From positions 434,001 through 498,000 of the forward strand of contig JARLGZ010000269.1 in assembly GCA_031292515.1 (NCBI GenBank): 64,000 nt of DNA. Direction: 5' to 3'. The DNA comes from Puia sp. GTDB lineage: Bacteria; Bacteroidota; Bacteroidia; Chitinophagales; Chitinophagaceae. A program made the translations under genes and the position numbers. Under the pieces are notes generated by a model. The model searched no databases. It was not told the origin of the DNA and saw only the letters and a program-made list of their open reading frames with translations. Shown in pieces: positions 52,258-61,856 of the stretch. Numbering within the stretch: the stretch's first letter is position 1; each line of letters starts with the position of its first letter.

Positions 52258-53001
52258 CTACAACCCCAGCACCTCCTTTAATTTCGCATACCCCGTTTTG
52301 CTCACCGGCACCTGCGCACCGGATTGCAAGATACAGATATGGCTGTCCTTTTCAAACGGATCGATCCGCGTCACCTGCTGCACATTCAGGATAAAAGACC
52401 GGTGCGTGCGAACGAACTGCGAAGGGTCCAGCACTTTCTCGAAATAGCTCATTGTCTTATTCTTCAGGAAATTGCCCGCACGGGTATGGATCTTCACATA
52501 GTCGTCGGCAGCCTCGAGATAGTGGACCTCGTCGATGGGGATGATCTTGATCTTCCCGGCGGTCTTCACCACGATCCGGGAGTTTTGCGCAGGCATTTCG
52601 GCAGCCGTTTCCAGCAGGGATTGCGTCTGCGGGCCGGCAGAAGATACCGCATGGTGGTCAAGCCATTTTTGCACGGCTTTGTCAAAACGCTCTTTGTTAA
52701 AAGGCTTCAGCAGGTAGTCGATGGCATGGCTCTCGAAGGCCCGGATGGCAAATTGGTCGAAGGCCGTGGTGAAGATGACAGCCGGCGGCTCCTCTACCAG
52801 CTCCAGCATTTCGAAACCGTTGATCTTGGGCATCTGGATATCGAGAAAGATCAGCTCGGGCTTGTGTTGCTGGATGGCCTTGATCCCTTCAAAACCGTCT
52901 CCGCATTCCTGCATGACCGAAATCTGCGAAAAGGATTGTATATATTCCCGTACGATCGACCTGGCCAGCGGTTCATCGTCAATAATAATAGCTTTTATCA
53001 T
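52258..53001 (-). CDS. LytTR-family response regulator
   Basis: 247 residues. Receiver (1-120) with D8/D9 and phosphoacceptor D54 (IFLDIQMPKINGFEML), then a LytTR DNA-binding domain (about 145-245: IPIDEVHYLEAADDYVKIHT, FVRTHRSFILN). The start overlaps the stop of the kinase gene by 4 bases. Last gene of a four-gene unit with a LiaF-like protein. Confidence 0.92.
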   Translation of the reverse strand: MIKAIIIDDEPLARSIVREYIQSFSQISVMQECGDGFEGIKAIQQHKPELIFLDIQMPKINGFEMLELVEEPPAVIFTTAFDQFAIRAFESHAIDYLLKPFNKERFDKAVQKWLDHHAVSSAGPQTQSLLETAAEMPAQNSRIVVKTAGKIKIIPIDEVHYLEAADDYVKIHTRAGNFLKNKTMSYFEKVLDPSQFVRTHRSFILNVQQVTRIDPFEKDSHICILQSGAQVPVSKTGYAKLKEVLGL

Positions 53002-54035
53002 ACCTGTGGTATTTTGAGTACAATAGTAAATAGATCGTTGTCGACGACTGTACCGAGCAGATCGTTTCTGGCAAATAACAGGTAGAGCCTGCGCTGGACC
53101 GAGCTCAGCCCGAAGCCCGTCCCTTGCTTGGGTTTAGAGGTCTCCGGATCGAAAGGATTCTGAACGGCGATCAGCAGGTTGCCATCCTCCATCCAGGTCC
53201 GTATGGAAATGGTGACGGCATCGGTCGTGTCATATAACCCAAACTTGATCGCATTCTCTACAATTGGCTGCAGCAGCATCGGAGGCAACTTCATGGATTC
53301 GCTGATACCCTCGCAGGTCACCTCCGTGGAGAGCCGGTGACCGAACCTCACTTTCTCGATCTCCAGGTAGAGTTGCAGATACTGGAGTTCTTCAGCCAGG
53401 TTCACCCATTGCTGGTCTTCCTTTTTCAAAGTGCCCCTTAGAAAATCGGACAGCTGCTGGATCATACTCCTGGCTTGCTCAGGCTGGCTACCGACGAGGG
53501 CGCTGATCGAGTTCAGGCTGTTGAACAGGAAATGGGGATGCAGCTGCTGTCTCAGTTTATACAATTCTGCTTCCCGGGCCAGCTTTTCCGCGTCACTCTT
53601 GCGACGTTGGTTATCCTGTTCCTCTCCGGCGGAATACCATAATACGCTCAGGATGGACATACACCCGATTTGCAAAAAGACCAGGTCGAACCGTACCGGC
53701 CAGGACCTGGAGAAAAAGAGCGAATAGCCCTGCCGGTCACCGATCAATGGTGGCAGGATCCACCTGCTTATGAGCAGCAGGAGACTGCTCAGACCCAGGC
53801 TCAAAAAAAGGATATACCAGTATCTTTCCTGCTTCGGTAAATAATATTGAAGCGTATTAGCCACAAACCAGCACAGGGCCGCCAGCAACGTGTTGGTGAC
53901 GAGGCTGTCGGCCGCCGCAACGGCAGGCGTAAATCCGAAACGCATGATCAATAGTATCTGCAGGCAGGCCCAAACCAGCCACCAGGCAAAAAATATCAGG
54001 CGGAGCCTGCCGGTCTTTAGAGGGGATCTGGCCAA
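52998..54035 (-). CDS. LytS-type sensor histidine kinase
   Basis: 345 residues. Four membrane helices in the first 140 residues, then the His_kinase box QLHPHFLFNSLNSISAL with H166 and a HATPase domain (PPMLLQPIVENAIKFGL, GTGFGLSSVQRRL). Partner of the LytTR regulator. The short membrane-embedded sensor suggests detection within the membrane. Confidence 0.9.
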   Translation of the reverse strand: MARSPLKTGRLRLIFFAWWLVWACLQILLIMRFGFTPAVAAADSLVTNTLLAALCWFVANTLQYYLPKQERYWYILFLSLGLSSLLLLISRWILPPLIGDRQGYSLFFSRSWPVRFDLVFLQIGCMSILSVLWYSAGEEQDNQRRKSDAEKLAREAELYKLRQQLHPHFLFNSLNSISALVGSQPEQARSMIQQLSDFLRGTLKKEDQQWVNLAEELQYLQLYLEIEKVRFGHRLSTEVTCEGISESMKLPPMLLQPIVENAIKFGLYDTTDAVTISIRTWMEDGNLLIAVQNPFDPETSKPKQGTGFGLSSVQRRLYLLFARNDLLGTVVDNDLFTIVLKIPQV

Positions 54036-54115
54036 ATGACAATACTTTAAGAAGGAGCTTTAAGGAATTATTCTTCAGGACCCCGGATTGCCGGAACGGA
54101 CGAATCGTTCCTGGT

Positions 54116-54475
54116 TTACAGAATTTCCAGGAACCGGTGCGTGCTGTTGAGCCGGATATGGGCCGCTTTTTTATTGGTCAGCTCGATATACAGATCTGCG
54201 TTGTCGGTTTCCTGGATCCTCGAATACAACTCGGCCCCATCCAGCAGTCCACTCAGCTTATACAGTTCCGCTACGTTGATGAATTGCCATTGCACCAGCT
54301 TCTGCTGCTGGTTGTAGAAGGCCTCCTGCTCCCTTTCCCCCAGCGACGTGGCTTTTTCAAAAGCCTCTTCTTCATTTACGGCGGCGACCAGCCTCAGCTG
54401 CTCGTCGAATTGCGGGGTGTGCTGCCCCTCTCCGCAGATGATCCTGAAAACAAGTTTCGAGAGATACCAGTTCAT
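54116..54475 (-). CDS. DUF4288 protein
   Basis: 119 residues, soluble. MNWYLSKLVFRIICGEG, then QFDEQLRLVAAVNEEEAFEKA and WQFINVAELYKL, the pattern of DUF4288. Function unknown. It lies between the LiaF-like and kinase genes in the same orientation (22 bases after the former, 80 before the latter). Confidence 0.83.
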   Translation of the reverse strand: MNWYLSKLVFRIICGEGQHTPQFDEQLRLVAAVNEEEAFEKATSLGEREQEAFYNQQQKLVQWQFINVAELYKLSGLLDGAELYSRIQETDNADLYIELTNKKAAHIRLNSTHRFLEIL

Positions 54476-54497
54476 AGCAATTAAGTTTAATGGTTTC

Positions 54498-55310
54498 CTA
54501 TGCGTAATTCTTGATCTCGATGCCGCCGAAAATAGAAGTGCCCTTCAATAATAATATCTTATCGGGATTGGTGACCGCAGTCTGCTCGCGTTTGTCTTCA
54601 AAACCGGCGAAGATGGCGCTTATCTCCGAGCGGATCTCCCAATGCGGAGGCACGATGAGCTTGGTGCCACCCATGACCTGTGTCACATCGAGGACCACCA
54701 CCCCGGTGAAGTCCGCCTGTGTCAGGTTGATCTCCGTTCCGCCCATGATACTCGTCACGTCGCCGCCTTTAAAATTCTTGGATACGATCCTCTTATGAAC
54801 GCCGCCGCAGATCGTCGTGGAATCGATATAATCTTCCGAGGAATAGCGCTCCTCGTTGTAGCCATAGTCGCGGGCGCCATAATCGCCGGCGCCGTAGTTG
54901 AACCCTTTTTTCTGCGCATAATCCTCCCATCTCCAGTGATGCTCTTTCCAGGAATGCTCTTTCCTGTGTGGGCGCAGGATCACAAACAAACCGATGACGA
55001 TGATGGCCACCGGCCAGGTGAACCGATGCAAAGAGATACCCGGGAAAGTGTCTTCGATCAGGAAAATACCGCCGATCAGGATCATGATCAGCCATCCTCC
55101 CCCCCGGAAACCATGCCGGAAACCCAGGAAGATGCCAAAGACAATCAGCAGGAAATGCCATTTGAATAGCCATTCGGGAAAATAGAAGCCCAGCTGGTCG
55201 AGCAAGAGCACCGTTCCGATCCCCACCAGGATAATGCCCGTCAGGACGCGCCCGCTTCTTCTGTTTTTTCTAAACACCTCACCGGCCCTTTCTCTTTCCT
55301 TATCGTCCAT
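54498..55310 (-). CDS. LiaF-like membrane protein
   Basis: 270 residues. Four membrane segments (about 20-110: GIILVGIGTVLLLDQLGFYF, WLIMILIGGIFLIEDTFPG, FTWPVAIIVIGLFVIL), a charged linker, then a beta-rich C-terminal domain (FKGGDVTSIMGGTEINLTQA, GVVVLDVTQVMGGTKLIVP) shared with LiaF/VraT-type proteins. LiaF represses envelope-stress kinases in Firmicutes; here it heads an operon with a LytS/LytTR pair, so an analogous role is inferred. Confidence 0.85.
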   Translation of the reverse strand: MDDKERERAGEVFRKNRRSGRVLTGIILVGIGTVLLLDQLGFYFPEWLFKWHFLLIVFGIFLGFRHGFRGGGWLIMILIGGIFLIEDTFPGISLHRFTWPVAIIVIGLFVILRPHRKEHSWKEHHWRWEDYAQKKGFNYGAGDYGARDYGYNEERYSSEDYIDSTTICGGVHKRIVSKNFKGGDVTSIMGGTEINLTQADFTGVVVLDVTQVMGGTKLIVPPHWEIRSEISAIFAGFEDKREQTAVTNPDKILLLKGTSIFGGIEIKNYA

Positions 55311-55423
55311 TGTCTTGAATTTTAACCAAAACTAGGGCTAATAGACAAACAGTGCAAGCCGCTTTAGGCAATAGCAATGGATTGGGCGGCGAAAAACGGA
55401 ATTTTGCCGGTAAAAAAAATAGC

Positions 55424-56548
55424 CTATTGTTTGAGGATTTCGTAGACCCGTCCGTCGACCTGCAGCAGATAGATCCCCTTCGCAAGCTCCGCGACGGGAA
55501 TCCGCAACCCCATCGAACCGCCCGTAGGCACTATAGATCTCAGCATCCGCCCCTGCGTATCCCGCAGGATGACCCTCCCGATGGCCGTCACGCCGGAGAT
55601 ATTAACGGCATCGGTTACCGGGTTCGGATAGAGCGTGACCGGCTTGCCGGAACCCTGGAAGAAGACTTCTTTGACAACCGAATAATCCGGTGCGGCCCCA
55701 TAGTTTTCTAAAAGAAGACGATAATAGTTAGGTCCCGGGAGCGGGTTTGCATCTTTATAAGTGTACTCGTTTGCACCGGGAAGCGCATTAACCGACGCGA
55801 TATCCTGCCAGGTTTTGGAGTCGCCCGATCTCTGTATGGAAAATTGATCCAGGTTGTCGTTGGAAGAAGCCGTCCAGCTGAGCAGGGTGCTCTGCCCGGA
55901 TGCATTCGCGGAAAATTGCTGCATGGTGATCGCCAGGCCGGTGGAAGAACGGGCATAAATCGTCACGCTGATCTCGTCGATATTGGCGCTGAGTGCCAGC
56001 GAGAGGATGCCCCCATGCATGATTGCCGAGACGGCTACCCCGAAATCTGCCGCATTCACCTGCGCAGGTGTCCAGCTACCCGCACCCCAGAGATCGGTAG
56101 AACCGCCGTATGTCGCCTGTGTATTGCTGCCCGGCCAGGCGCTGCCGGACGCGTAATTGCTGCCCGTCTGGGAACCTCCGCTGGTAAGCATCACGGAGTT
56201 GTCTGCAACAGAACCGCCGACCGCAATGCCGCCGGCGTTACGTGTTATTTTGACAACGATCCCGCAAATCACATCCGTCGTGGGGAAAGAAAATCCGAAA
56301 TTTTGAAGGATCAGGTAATTGCTGGTGGCATGCGAGCCCAGCCCGCTGAGTGTTACACCGGCCGTCGCATAGTTGCCATCGGAAACTTCCGCATTTGCAG
56401 GGTTTGTCCAGACGAACGAGCCGGCGCCGGTATTATTGGACGCAGTGGATGCATCCTTCGGCCCCGTGTCCCCACAGGTCTGTGCGGACACTGATAGGGT
56501 TTGCATACAGGCATAGAAGCACAGGGCCAGGAAAAGCGCTAGTTTCAT
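55424..56548 (-). CDS. Secreted protein with type IX sorting domain
   Basis: 374 residues. Signal peptide (MKLALFLALCFYACMQTLSV), a beta-rich region (about 25-210) of unknown family, a fibronectin-III-like part (about 210-285) and a C-terminal type A sorting domain (about 300-374: VTLYPNPVTDAVNIS, KGIYLLQVDG). It should be exported through the type IX system to which PorV belongs. Confidence 0.88.
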   Translation of the reverse strand: MKLALFLALCFYACMQTLSVSAQTCGDTGPKDASTASNNTGAGSFVWTNPANAEVSDGNYATAGVTLSGLGSHATSNYLILQNFGFSFPTTDVICGIVVKITRNAGGIAVGGSVADNSVMLTSGGSQTGSNYASGSAWPGSNTQATYGGSTDLWGAGSWTPAQVNAADFGVAVSAIMHGGILSLALSANIDEISVTIYARSSTGLAITMQQFSANASGQSTLLSWTASSNDNLDQFSIQRSGDSKTWQDIASVNALPGANEYTYKDANPLPGPNYYRLLLENYGAAPDYSVVKEVFFQGSGKPVTLYPNPVTDAVNISGVTAIGRVILRDTQGRMLRSIVPTGGSMGLRIPVAELAKGIYLLQVDGRVYEILKQ

Positions 56549-56830
56549 GGTATAGAATATTGGATATATATTTTGTGAGTGCTACCCGGTCAGTTCCCCT
56601 GCCGTCGAAAATTTCACCTTATAGTTTTTGTTCGACTTTGATGTAGTTTTTGTCCTACATACTGTTTCTATAAACAGTCTTTTCTTGTTTTTACACAGCG
56701 AGATAAGACACTGATTCGAATCTATAAGTGTTAATACCTATAATTTGCTAAGGCATACTAGGTAAAGCTTAAAAAATATCTACAGGAAAACACGTAGGCT
56801 AACGGGGCTATACCCGCAGCTACCGGGCGG
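56549..56830. other. Upstream region of the type IX cargo gene
   Basis: About 280 AT-rich bases. TAGTTTTTGT occurs twice (near 56622 and 56645), both near matches to the -7 element on the opposite strand to the gene. No gene recognised. Confidence 0.35.
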
Positions 56831-56875
56831 CAGCAGGTTAAAGGACAGCAGATTAAAGGACAGCAGGTTAAAGGG
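56831..56875. repeat. Three tandem 15-base units after ade
   Basis: CAGCAGGTTAAAGGA, CAGCAGATTAAAGGA and CAGCAGGTTAAAGGG run without gaps, 50 bases beyond the adenine deaminase stop. Confidence 0.9.
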
Positions 56876-56925
56876 CGGCGATCGATGATTCGCCAGCGAG
56901 TGTCGGCAGGTTAGGAGCCCGCGTT

Positions 56926-58746
56926 CTACAGCAGTTGGAACCGATCCCCGTCAAATAAACCTAAGTCACTGATTTTCAAATGCGGAATCACCAGGAGGGC
57001 CATAAAGGAGAGGGTCATGAACGGGGCGGACAGGGAAGAACCCAGGCTTTTGGCCATGGCGTCGATAGCCGTATAATGCCTGGCTACCTCGTAGCCATCG
57101 GCTTCGCTCATGAGGCCCGCTACCGGCAGCGGAAGGAGCATTTCCTCCCATTCTCCGCCGGACCGGGAAGAAGGAGAGACACAGGAAATACCACCCCTGG
57201 CGCCGATGACCAGGTTGACGGCGCGGCAGATACTCTCTTCGTCGACACCGATGGCAAGGATATTATGGCTGTCGTGGGCTACGGAAGAGGCCAGTGCGCC
57301 CCTTTGCAAACCGAAACGGGTGACAAAAGTCTTGGCGATAGGAGAGGGACGATAGCGGTTTACCACCACCATCTTCAGGATGTCTTTTCCTATATTGCTA
57401 TGAAGGCTGCCTTTTCCGGGACCGGCTTGCGCCAGGTCCTTCACGGAAGCCAGCAACTTATTCGTGATCAACTGACCGTCCAGGGCTTCGACCACATATA
57501 CCTGCTCGATATTTTCTTCTTCGCCCCACTTGTCGAGGAGATAAGAGAAATCTTCGGGTACCCTTGGCTGACAATCAAAGGAATTGATGGATGCTTTGGC
57601 CGGCGTCCGGACGGCGGCCCCCGCTTCGGGGATGCCCGGCATCTCTCCGGAGGGTTTGCCATTCTCCGCTACGAGCTCGCCATCGATATAGGTCTTCAAT
57701 ACCTTGAAGTCCACCAGGTCCTCCACGACGATGCAGTCCGCGGGATCCCCGGTTTGCAAAAGGCCGATATCCAGCCGGTAGTGGAGGACGGGATTGACAC
57801 AAGCCGCCTTTAAAACCTTGAACACATCGATGCCTTTGGCGACGGCGCGGGCGCAAAGCCGGTCGATATGACCCGCTTCCAGGCTGTCCGGATGCTTGTC
57901 ATCGCTGCAAAACATCATCTGGTCGGGGAATTCGGACAGCAGACCGATCAGGGCCTCGAAATTTTTGGCCGCGCTTCCCTCCCGGATCAGGATCTTCATG
58001 CCATACCGCAGTTTGTCAAGGGCTTCTTCGGCGGTGAAGCATTCATGATCGGTGCTGATGCCCGCAGCGATATATTCACGGGCCTGTTCACCCCGCAGAC
58101 CCGGCGCATGCCCATCCACGGGTTTGCCTGCCCGATGAGCCGCGGCAATCTTTTTCATGACTTCCGGATCTTTGTTCAATACGCCGGGAAAATTCATCAT
58201 CTCACTCAGGTATTTTATACTATTCTTTTTCAGCAGTTCCTCCACCAGCCCGGCGTCCAGCGAAGCGCCGGCGGTTTCGAAGATCGTGGCGGGTACACAG
58301 CTCGGCGCGCCGAAATTAAACTTGAAAGGGACCGTATTCCCGTTTTCGATCATGAATTCCACACCTTCCAGGCCGCACACATTGGCGATCTCATGGGGAT
58401 CGCTGACCGTTCCGACCGTTCCATGCACGACAGCCAGCCTCGCAAACTGGGCGGGTACCAGCATGGAGCTCTCGATATGCACATGTGCATCCACAAAGCC
58501 AGGCAGGATATAGGGCAACGGCGCTTCAGGCCGCTTTACCCCGGATAAAAGCGCCTCAGGCAACGGTCTCTCAGGCTGCAATCCTTCGGAAAGCAATTCC
58601 CCGGAAAGCAATTCCCCGGAAAGAGGCTCCTCAGCCGGCGCTTCGAGCCGGGTGATCTTCTCTATCCGTTTCTCCCGGATCGTGACGACCGCCGGATAAA
58701 TCGTTCTGCCCATGATATCTACCAGCCTTCCCGTAAGTTGATGCAT
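56926..58746 (-). CDS. ade: Adenine deaminase
   Basis: 606 residues of the Ade amidohydrolase family: [15 protein letters not shown] with metal-binding [44 protein letters not shown] and [12 protein letters not shown]. Converts adenine to hypoxanthine. Residues about 37-77, between the N-terminal strands and the PGFVDAHVH motif, are a Leu/Pro/Ser/Glu repeat (LSGEL units) not expected in the family and caused by 15-base duplications. Confidence 0.93.
   Translation of the reverse strand: MHQLTGRLVDIMGRTIYPAVVTIREKRIEKITRLEAPAEEPLSGELLSGELLSEGLQPERPLPEALLSGVKRPEAPLPYILPGFVDAHVHIESSMLVPAQFARLAVVHGTVGTVSDPHEIANVCGLEGVEFMIENGNTVPFKFNFGAPSCVPATIFETAGASLDAGLVEELLKKNSIKYLSEMMNFPGVLNKDPEVMKKIAAAHRAGKPVDGHAPGLRGEQAREYIAAGISTDHECFTAEEALDKLRYGMKILIREGSAAKNFEALIGLLSEFPDQMMFCSDDKHPDSLEAGHIDRLCARAVAKGIDVFKVLKAACVNPVLHYRLDIGLLQTGDPADCIVVEDLVDFKVLKTYIDGELVAENGKPSGEMPGIPEAGAAVRTPAKASINSFDCQPRVPEDFSYLLDKWGEEENIEQVYVVEALDGQLITNKLLASVKDLAQAGPGKGSLHSNIGKDILKMVVVNRYRPSPIAKTFVTRFGLQRGALASSVAHDSHNILAIGVDEESICRAVNLVIGARGGISCVSPSSRSGGEWEEMLLPLPVAGLMSEADGYEVARHYTAIDAMAKSLGSSLSAPFMTLSFMALLVIPHLKISDLGLFDGDRFQLL
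58587..58631 (-). repeat. 15-base tandem units inside ade
   Basis: CGGAAAGCAATTCCC is present twice exactly (58587-58601, 58602-58616), with a third diverged copy at 58617-58631. On the coding strand they give repeated LSGEL in frame. Confidence 0.92.
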
Positions 58747-58792
58747 GCCTGTTTTTTGAAGACGGGAAATTAAAGAATTATCCGCCTATTCC

Positions 58793-58800
58793 TATATTTG
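58793..58800 (+). promoter_or_regulatory. Candidate -7 element of the first LolA-like gene
   Basis: TATATTTG matches TAnnTTTG, 40 bases before the ATG at 58841. No correctly spaced TTTG upstream. Confidence 0.4.
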
Positions 58801-58840
58801 TAATGCTTTTCTCTTCCATTTCCGAAGAAGAAATTCCAAC

Positions 58841-59620
58841 ATGAAAATAAAAAACCTTCCCTCCCGCTCTCCGGTCTTCAACCTGCTTTTCATCCTTTTT
58901 TCGATATCCCTGGCCGCGCACGGCCAGACAGCGGATGAGATCGTCTCCAAACATATTGCAGCCCTGGGCGGCAAAGACCTGCTCAATTCCCTCCGGACCG
59001 TTTACCTGGAAGGTGTCACCGTACTCCCGAACGGCACCGAGATCGACTCGAAGACCTGGCGGGTCAACGGCCGGGTTTCCCGGCAGGAGATCTCTCTGCC
59101 AATGGGCAACTCGGTCATGATCGTTACCCCGCAGCAGGGGCTCAGATCGAATCCCCGCAATGGCGGCGCTTTCGAACCCATCCCCGATGAACAGTTGAAG
59201 ACCTTGCAGATGCAACTGGACCTCGCGGGCCCTTTCGTGGACTATGCCGCCAAAGGATATTCCCTCGAATCGCTGGGCATGGATACGGTGAACGCCGCTC
59301 CCTGTTATAAACTCCGCCTCACCACGAAATCGGGGTTGGCCATCCTTTATTTCCTGGACGCAAAGACCTATTATATCGTAAGGGAGACACGAAAAGGAAG
59401 CGGGATGTTTGGCGGCGGTCGCAGCAGGGGCAACGGTAATGGCGGCGGCGCCGCACCCAACCCGGAGGCAACCTATAACATTGATTTCTCGGACTATCAG
59501 AAGACCCCCGAAGGATACGTCTTTCCGGCTACCATGATCGTAGCGGGAGGACCAAGAACCAGTTTTGAGAAGATAGACGTCAACAAACCCGTCGACGAGG
59601 CAAAATTGAGCAAACCCTGA
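58841..59620 (+). CDS. LolA-like exported protein, first of a tandem pair
   Basis: 259 residues with signal peptide ending AAHGQ. Begins TADEIVSKHIAALGGKDLLN, then PIPDEQLKTLQMQLDLAGPFVDYAAKGYSLE (in parts) and a final FSDYQKTPEGYVFPATMI. This layout matches exported beta-sheet proteins often named outer-membrane lipoprotein-sorting proteins. A Gly/Arg/Asn-rich loop (GGGRSRGNGNGGG) near residue 192 is absent from the paralog downstream. Confidence 0.72.
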   Translation: MKIKNLPSRSPVFNLLFILFSISLAAHGQTADEIVSKHIAALGGKDLLNSLRTVYLEGVTVLPNGTEIDSKTWRVNGRVSRQEISLPMGNSVMIVTPQQGLRSNPRNGGAFEPIPDEQLKTLQMQLDLAGPFVDYAAKGYSLESLGMDTVNAAPCYKLRLTTKSGLAILYFLDAKTYYIVRETRKGSGMFGGGRSRGNGNGGGAAPNPEATYNIDFSDYQKTPEGYVFPATMIVAGGPRTSFEKIDVNKPVDEAKLSKP

Positions 59621-59667
59621 TCGTCATTAACATTTCGTTAAATGCAGATCCTCGCGGGGAAATGGGT

Positions 59668-59695
59668 ATGCCGGCCAAACCGGCATGGTATTTTT
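59668..59695 (+). terminator. Terminator between the LolA-like paralogs
   Basis: ATGCCGG (59668-59674) pairs with CCGGCAT (59680-59686) around CCAAA, followed by GGTATTTTT. It would end the first gene transcript and give the second its own promoter. Confidence 0.65.
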
Positions 59696-59784
59696 ATAAA
59701 AGGTATGGCGGGGGCATGAAATAGTTCTATGTTTGCCGGCTTAAATGACACACTCTATCATCAAAAGAAATTAAAAACACACGA

Positions 59785-60504
59785 ATGAAAATACGCAGCA
59801 TCATTTTTGGGATTATAGCCTCGGCGGCCATATTCCCCGTACACGCACAGACCGTCGATGAGATCATCAACAAGAACACCGAAGCCCGCGGAGGAAAAGA
59901 CAAGATCAATTCCATTCAAACAATCCACCTCGAAAGTTCGGTGGAAGTCATGGGTAACGACGCCACCAGCAGCACCTTTATCGTAAATGGAAAAGGCTAT
60001 AAGAACATGCTGAACTTCAACGGCCAGCAAATCATCCAATGCGTGACCGATAAAGGTGGCTGGTCCGTAAACCCGTTGATGGGCCAGACTCGCCCGCAAG
60101 CCCTTTCCGCCGACCAGATAAAGGCAGCCCAATCACAGCTCGATCTCAGCGGCCCTCTCGTCGACTACGCCGCCAAAGGCAATAAAGTGGAACTGGCAGG
60201 CAAAGAGGTTGTAAACGGCGCCTCCGCTTACAACCTGAAGGTCACTACCAAAGACAATATTCCATTGAATTTGTATATCGATTCGGCTAGCTCGAATCTC
60301 GTGAAGTTTACCAGCAGCATGAACATGGGTGGTCAGCAAATGGAAACCACCATCACCTTCTCCGATTACCGGAAGACGGAATCAGGCTATGTATTCGCCT
60401 ATGCCCAGCAGATCACACTGCCGCAGGTCACGCTGAATATTACCCATAACAAAGTCGAGATCAACGGCACGATCGACCCGACCGTGTTCGATATGCCAAA
60501 ATAA
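59785..60504 (+). CDS. LolA-like exported protein, second of a tandem pair
   Basis: 239 residues with signal peptide ending FPVHAQ. It shares the layout of the preceding gene: TVDEIINKNTEARGGKDKIN, LSADQIKAAQSQLDLSGPLVDYAAKG, and FSDYRKTESGYVFA. The two are diverged tandem duplicates. Lipid or lipoprotein binding is inferred from the fold family only. Confidence 0.72.
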   Translation: MKIRSIIFGIIASAAIFPVHAQTVDEIINKNTEARGGKDKINSIQTIHLESSVEVMGNDATSSTFIVNGKGYKNMLNFNGQQIIQCVTDKGGWSVNPLMGQTRPQALSADQIKAAQSQLDLSGPLVDYAAKGNKVELAGKEVVNGASAYNLKVTTKDNIPLNLYIDSASSNLVKFTSSMNMGGQQMETTITFSDYRKTESGYVFAYAQQITLPQVTLNITHNKVEINGTIDPTVFDMPK

Positions 60505-60511
60505 AAAAAGA

Positions 60512-61447
60512 TTAAAATCTGTAGTTCTTGAAACTCAAAACCTGCCGGCCTCCGAGCAGGTTTTGTTCTATAAAAGTCAGCAGGCGGTATTTCAGCCGCT
60601 CATGTTTATGCTTGCGGGCGTGTTTGATATTTTTGTCATGCAGCTCGTCCGCCCAGTTGAACGCTACGATTCGCTCCCGCATGACGGCCGGATAAGAGCC
60701 CCTGTATACGGACAGGCCACGCAGGCTGCCGAAATAGAACTTCTCCGCTTCGTTTCTGAAAAGATCCTCGGCCGCCCGCTGGCCCTTGTGGATGACCTCG
60801 AATGCCTTTCTTTTCTGTTGCATATAACGCGGTGGCCTGACCCAGCCATAATGATAGATACAGGCATCCACACGCGCTACCTTTAATTTGTAGGTTCCTT
60901 TTTTCTGGCGGTAGTGGATCCCGTCGAAATCAGGGATCCGGCGGAAAGACTGGGCGGACTCCCAGGAATGAATTTCGCCGCGGTTACGGACGATACGGAT
61001 CTCATCCGAATACCAGGCATGGGACGTAATATAATGATCATAGTCGCCCCAGAAATGCTTGTAATGGAAGAGCAGGCCTTCGATAGAGGAGTCGGCGAAT
61101 ACCTCCTCGCAACGCTTCCTGATAAGCGGCAGATAGCGTTCATGCACCACTTCGTCGCTTTGCAGGTAGAACAGCCAATCGCCTGTGCAGGCAGCCTTGG
61201 CGATGTCGGTCTGATGGGCATGCTCCATACCGCGGGGATACTTTTCAAGATCCCAGACCGTATGAATGATCTTTATTTTATCGGATCCGATACTCTCGAT
61301 CTCAGCCAGAGTCCGGTCATCTTCGTCGCAATCCCCGAGGGCCACAACGAATTCATCTACCAAAGGAAGGATGGAAGCAATCGCCTGCTTAATAGGGTAA
61401 TAAAGCTTTGTAGCATTTCTTACCATGGTAAATCCACTGATCGTCAT
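60512..61447 (-). CDS. Family 2-type glycosyltransferase
   Basis: 311 residues. N-terminal SGFTMVRNATKLYYPIKQAI and LVDEFVVALGDCDEDDRT form the nucleotide-sugar strand pattern; WLFYLQSDEVVHE is the DxD-like site. The C-terminal part is basic (KHARKHKHERLKYRL). No cell-wall sugar cluster is adjacent, so the acceptor is unknown. It is convergent with the second LolA-like gene, 7 bases apart. Confidence 0.85.
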   Translation of the reverse strand: MTISGFTMVRNATKLYYPIKQAIASILPLVDEFVVALGDCDEDDRTLAEIESIGSDKIKIIHTVWDLEKYPRGMEHAHQTDIAKAACTGDWLFYLQSDEVVHERYLPLIRKRCEEVFADSSIEGLLFHYKHFWGDYDHYITSHAWYSDEIRIVRNRGEIHSWESAQSFRRIPDFDGIHYRQKKGTYKLKVARVDACIYHYGWVRPPRYMQQKRKAFEVIHKGQRAAEDLFRNEAEKFYFGSLRGLSVYRGSYPAVMRERIVAFNWADELHDKNIKHARKHKHERLKYRLLTFIEQNLLGGRQVLSFKNYRF

Positions 61448-61856
61448 ATGCTGTTGAATTTATTGATAACGTTTTGTTGCCGGTGATCGGTATGCAAAAC
61501 CCATGCAAGCATTGGATTAACAGATTAATAACGAATTAAAGGACGATGAATGGCTCGTGTCCGGCGGGAATGTTCCATATGCACGGGCTGGATGGAGGTT
61601 TACGGACGAGCGACTAAAAATTCCCGGTGGGAAATGGCTTTTGCGGCCGATGGGTTGGTCAAAACGAAAAAATCAAAGGTGAATGCAGAAAAAGTATAGG
61701 TGAAAAGGAAGGACCGGAAGAGGGAAAATCACAAGTAGATCTCCTATGTGGATAAGCCTTCTTTGGCACAATTTTTCCTTTAAACAGGAGTACCCAAAGT
61801 CTTTAATCCGGTCCCGCAGGCACAATAGTTCCTGCCGGCGCTCAAAATCCGTACGT
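61448..61856. other. Gap upstream of the glycosyltransferase gene
   Basis: About 400 bases with no supported gene. A short minus-strand frame (61673-61891) has no recognisable features. The glycosyltransferase promoter should be near 61450-61540. Confidence 0.4.

Noticed and set aside
56980-57813. 277-codon frame opposite ade
   Set aside because: Antisense shadow of a clearly conserved enzyme; composition is rich in Arg/Gly/His as expected from reverse reading.
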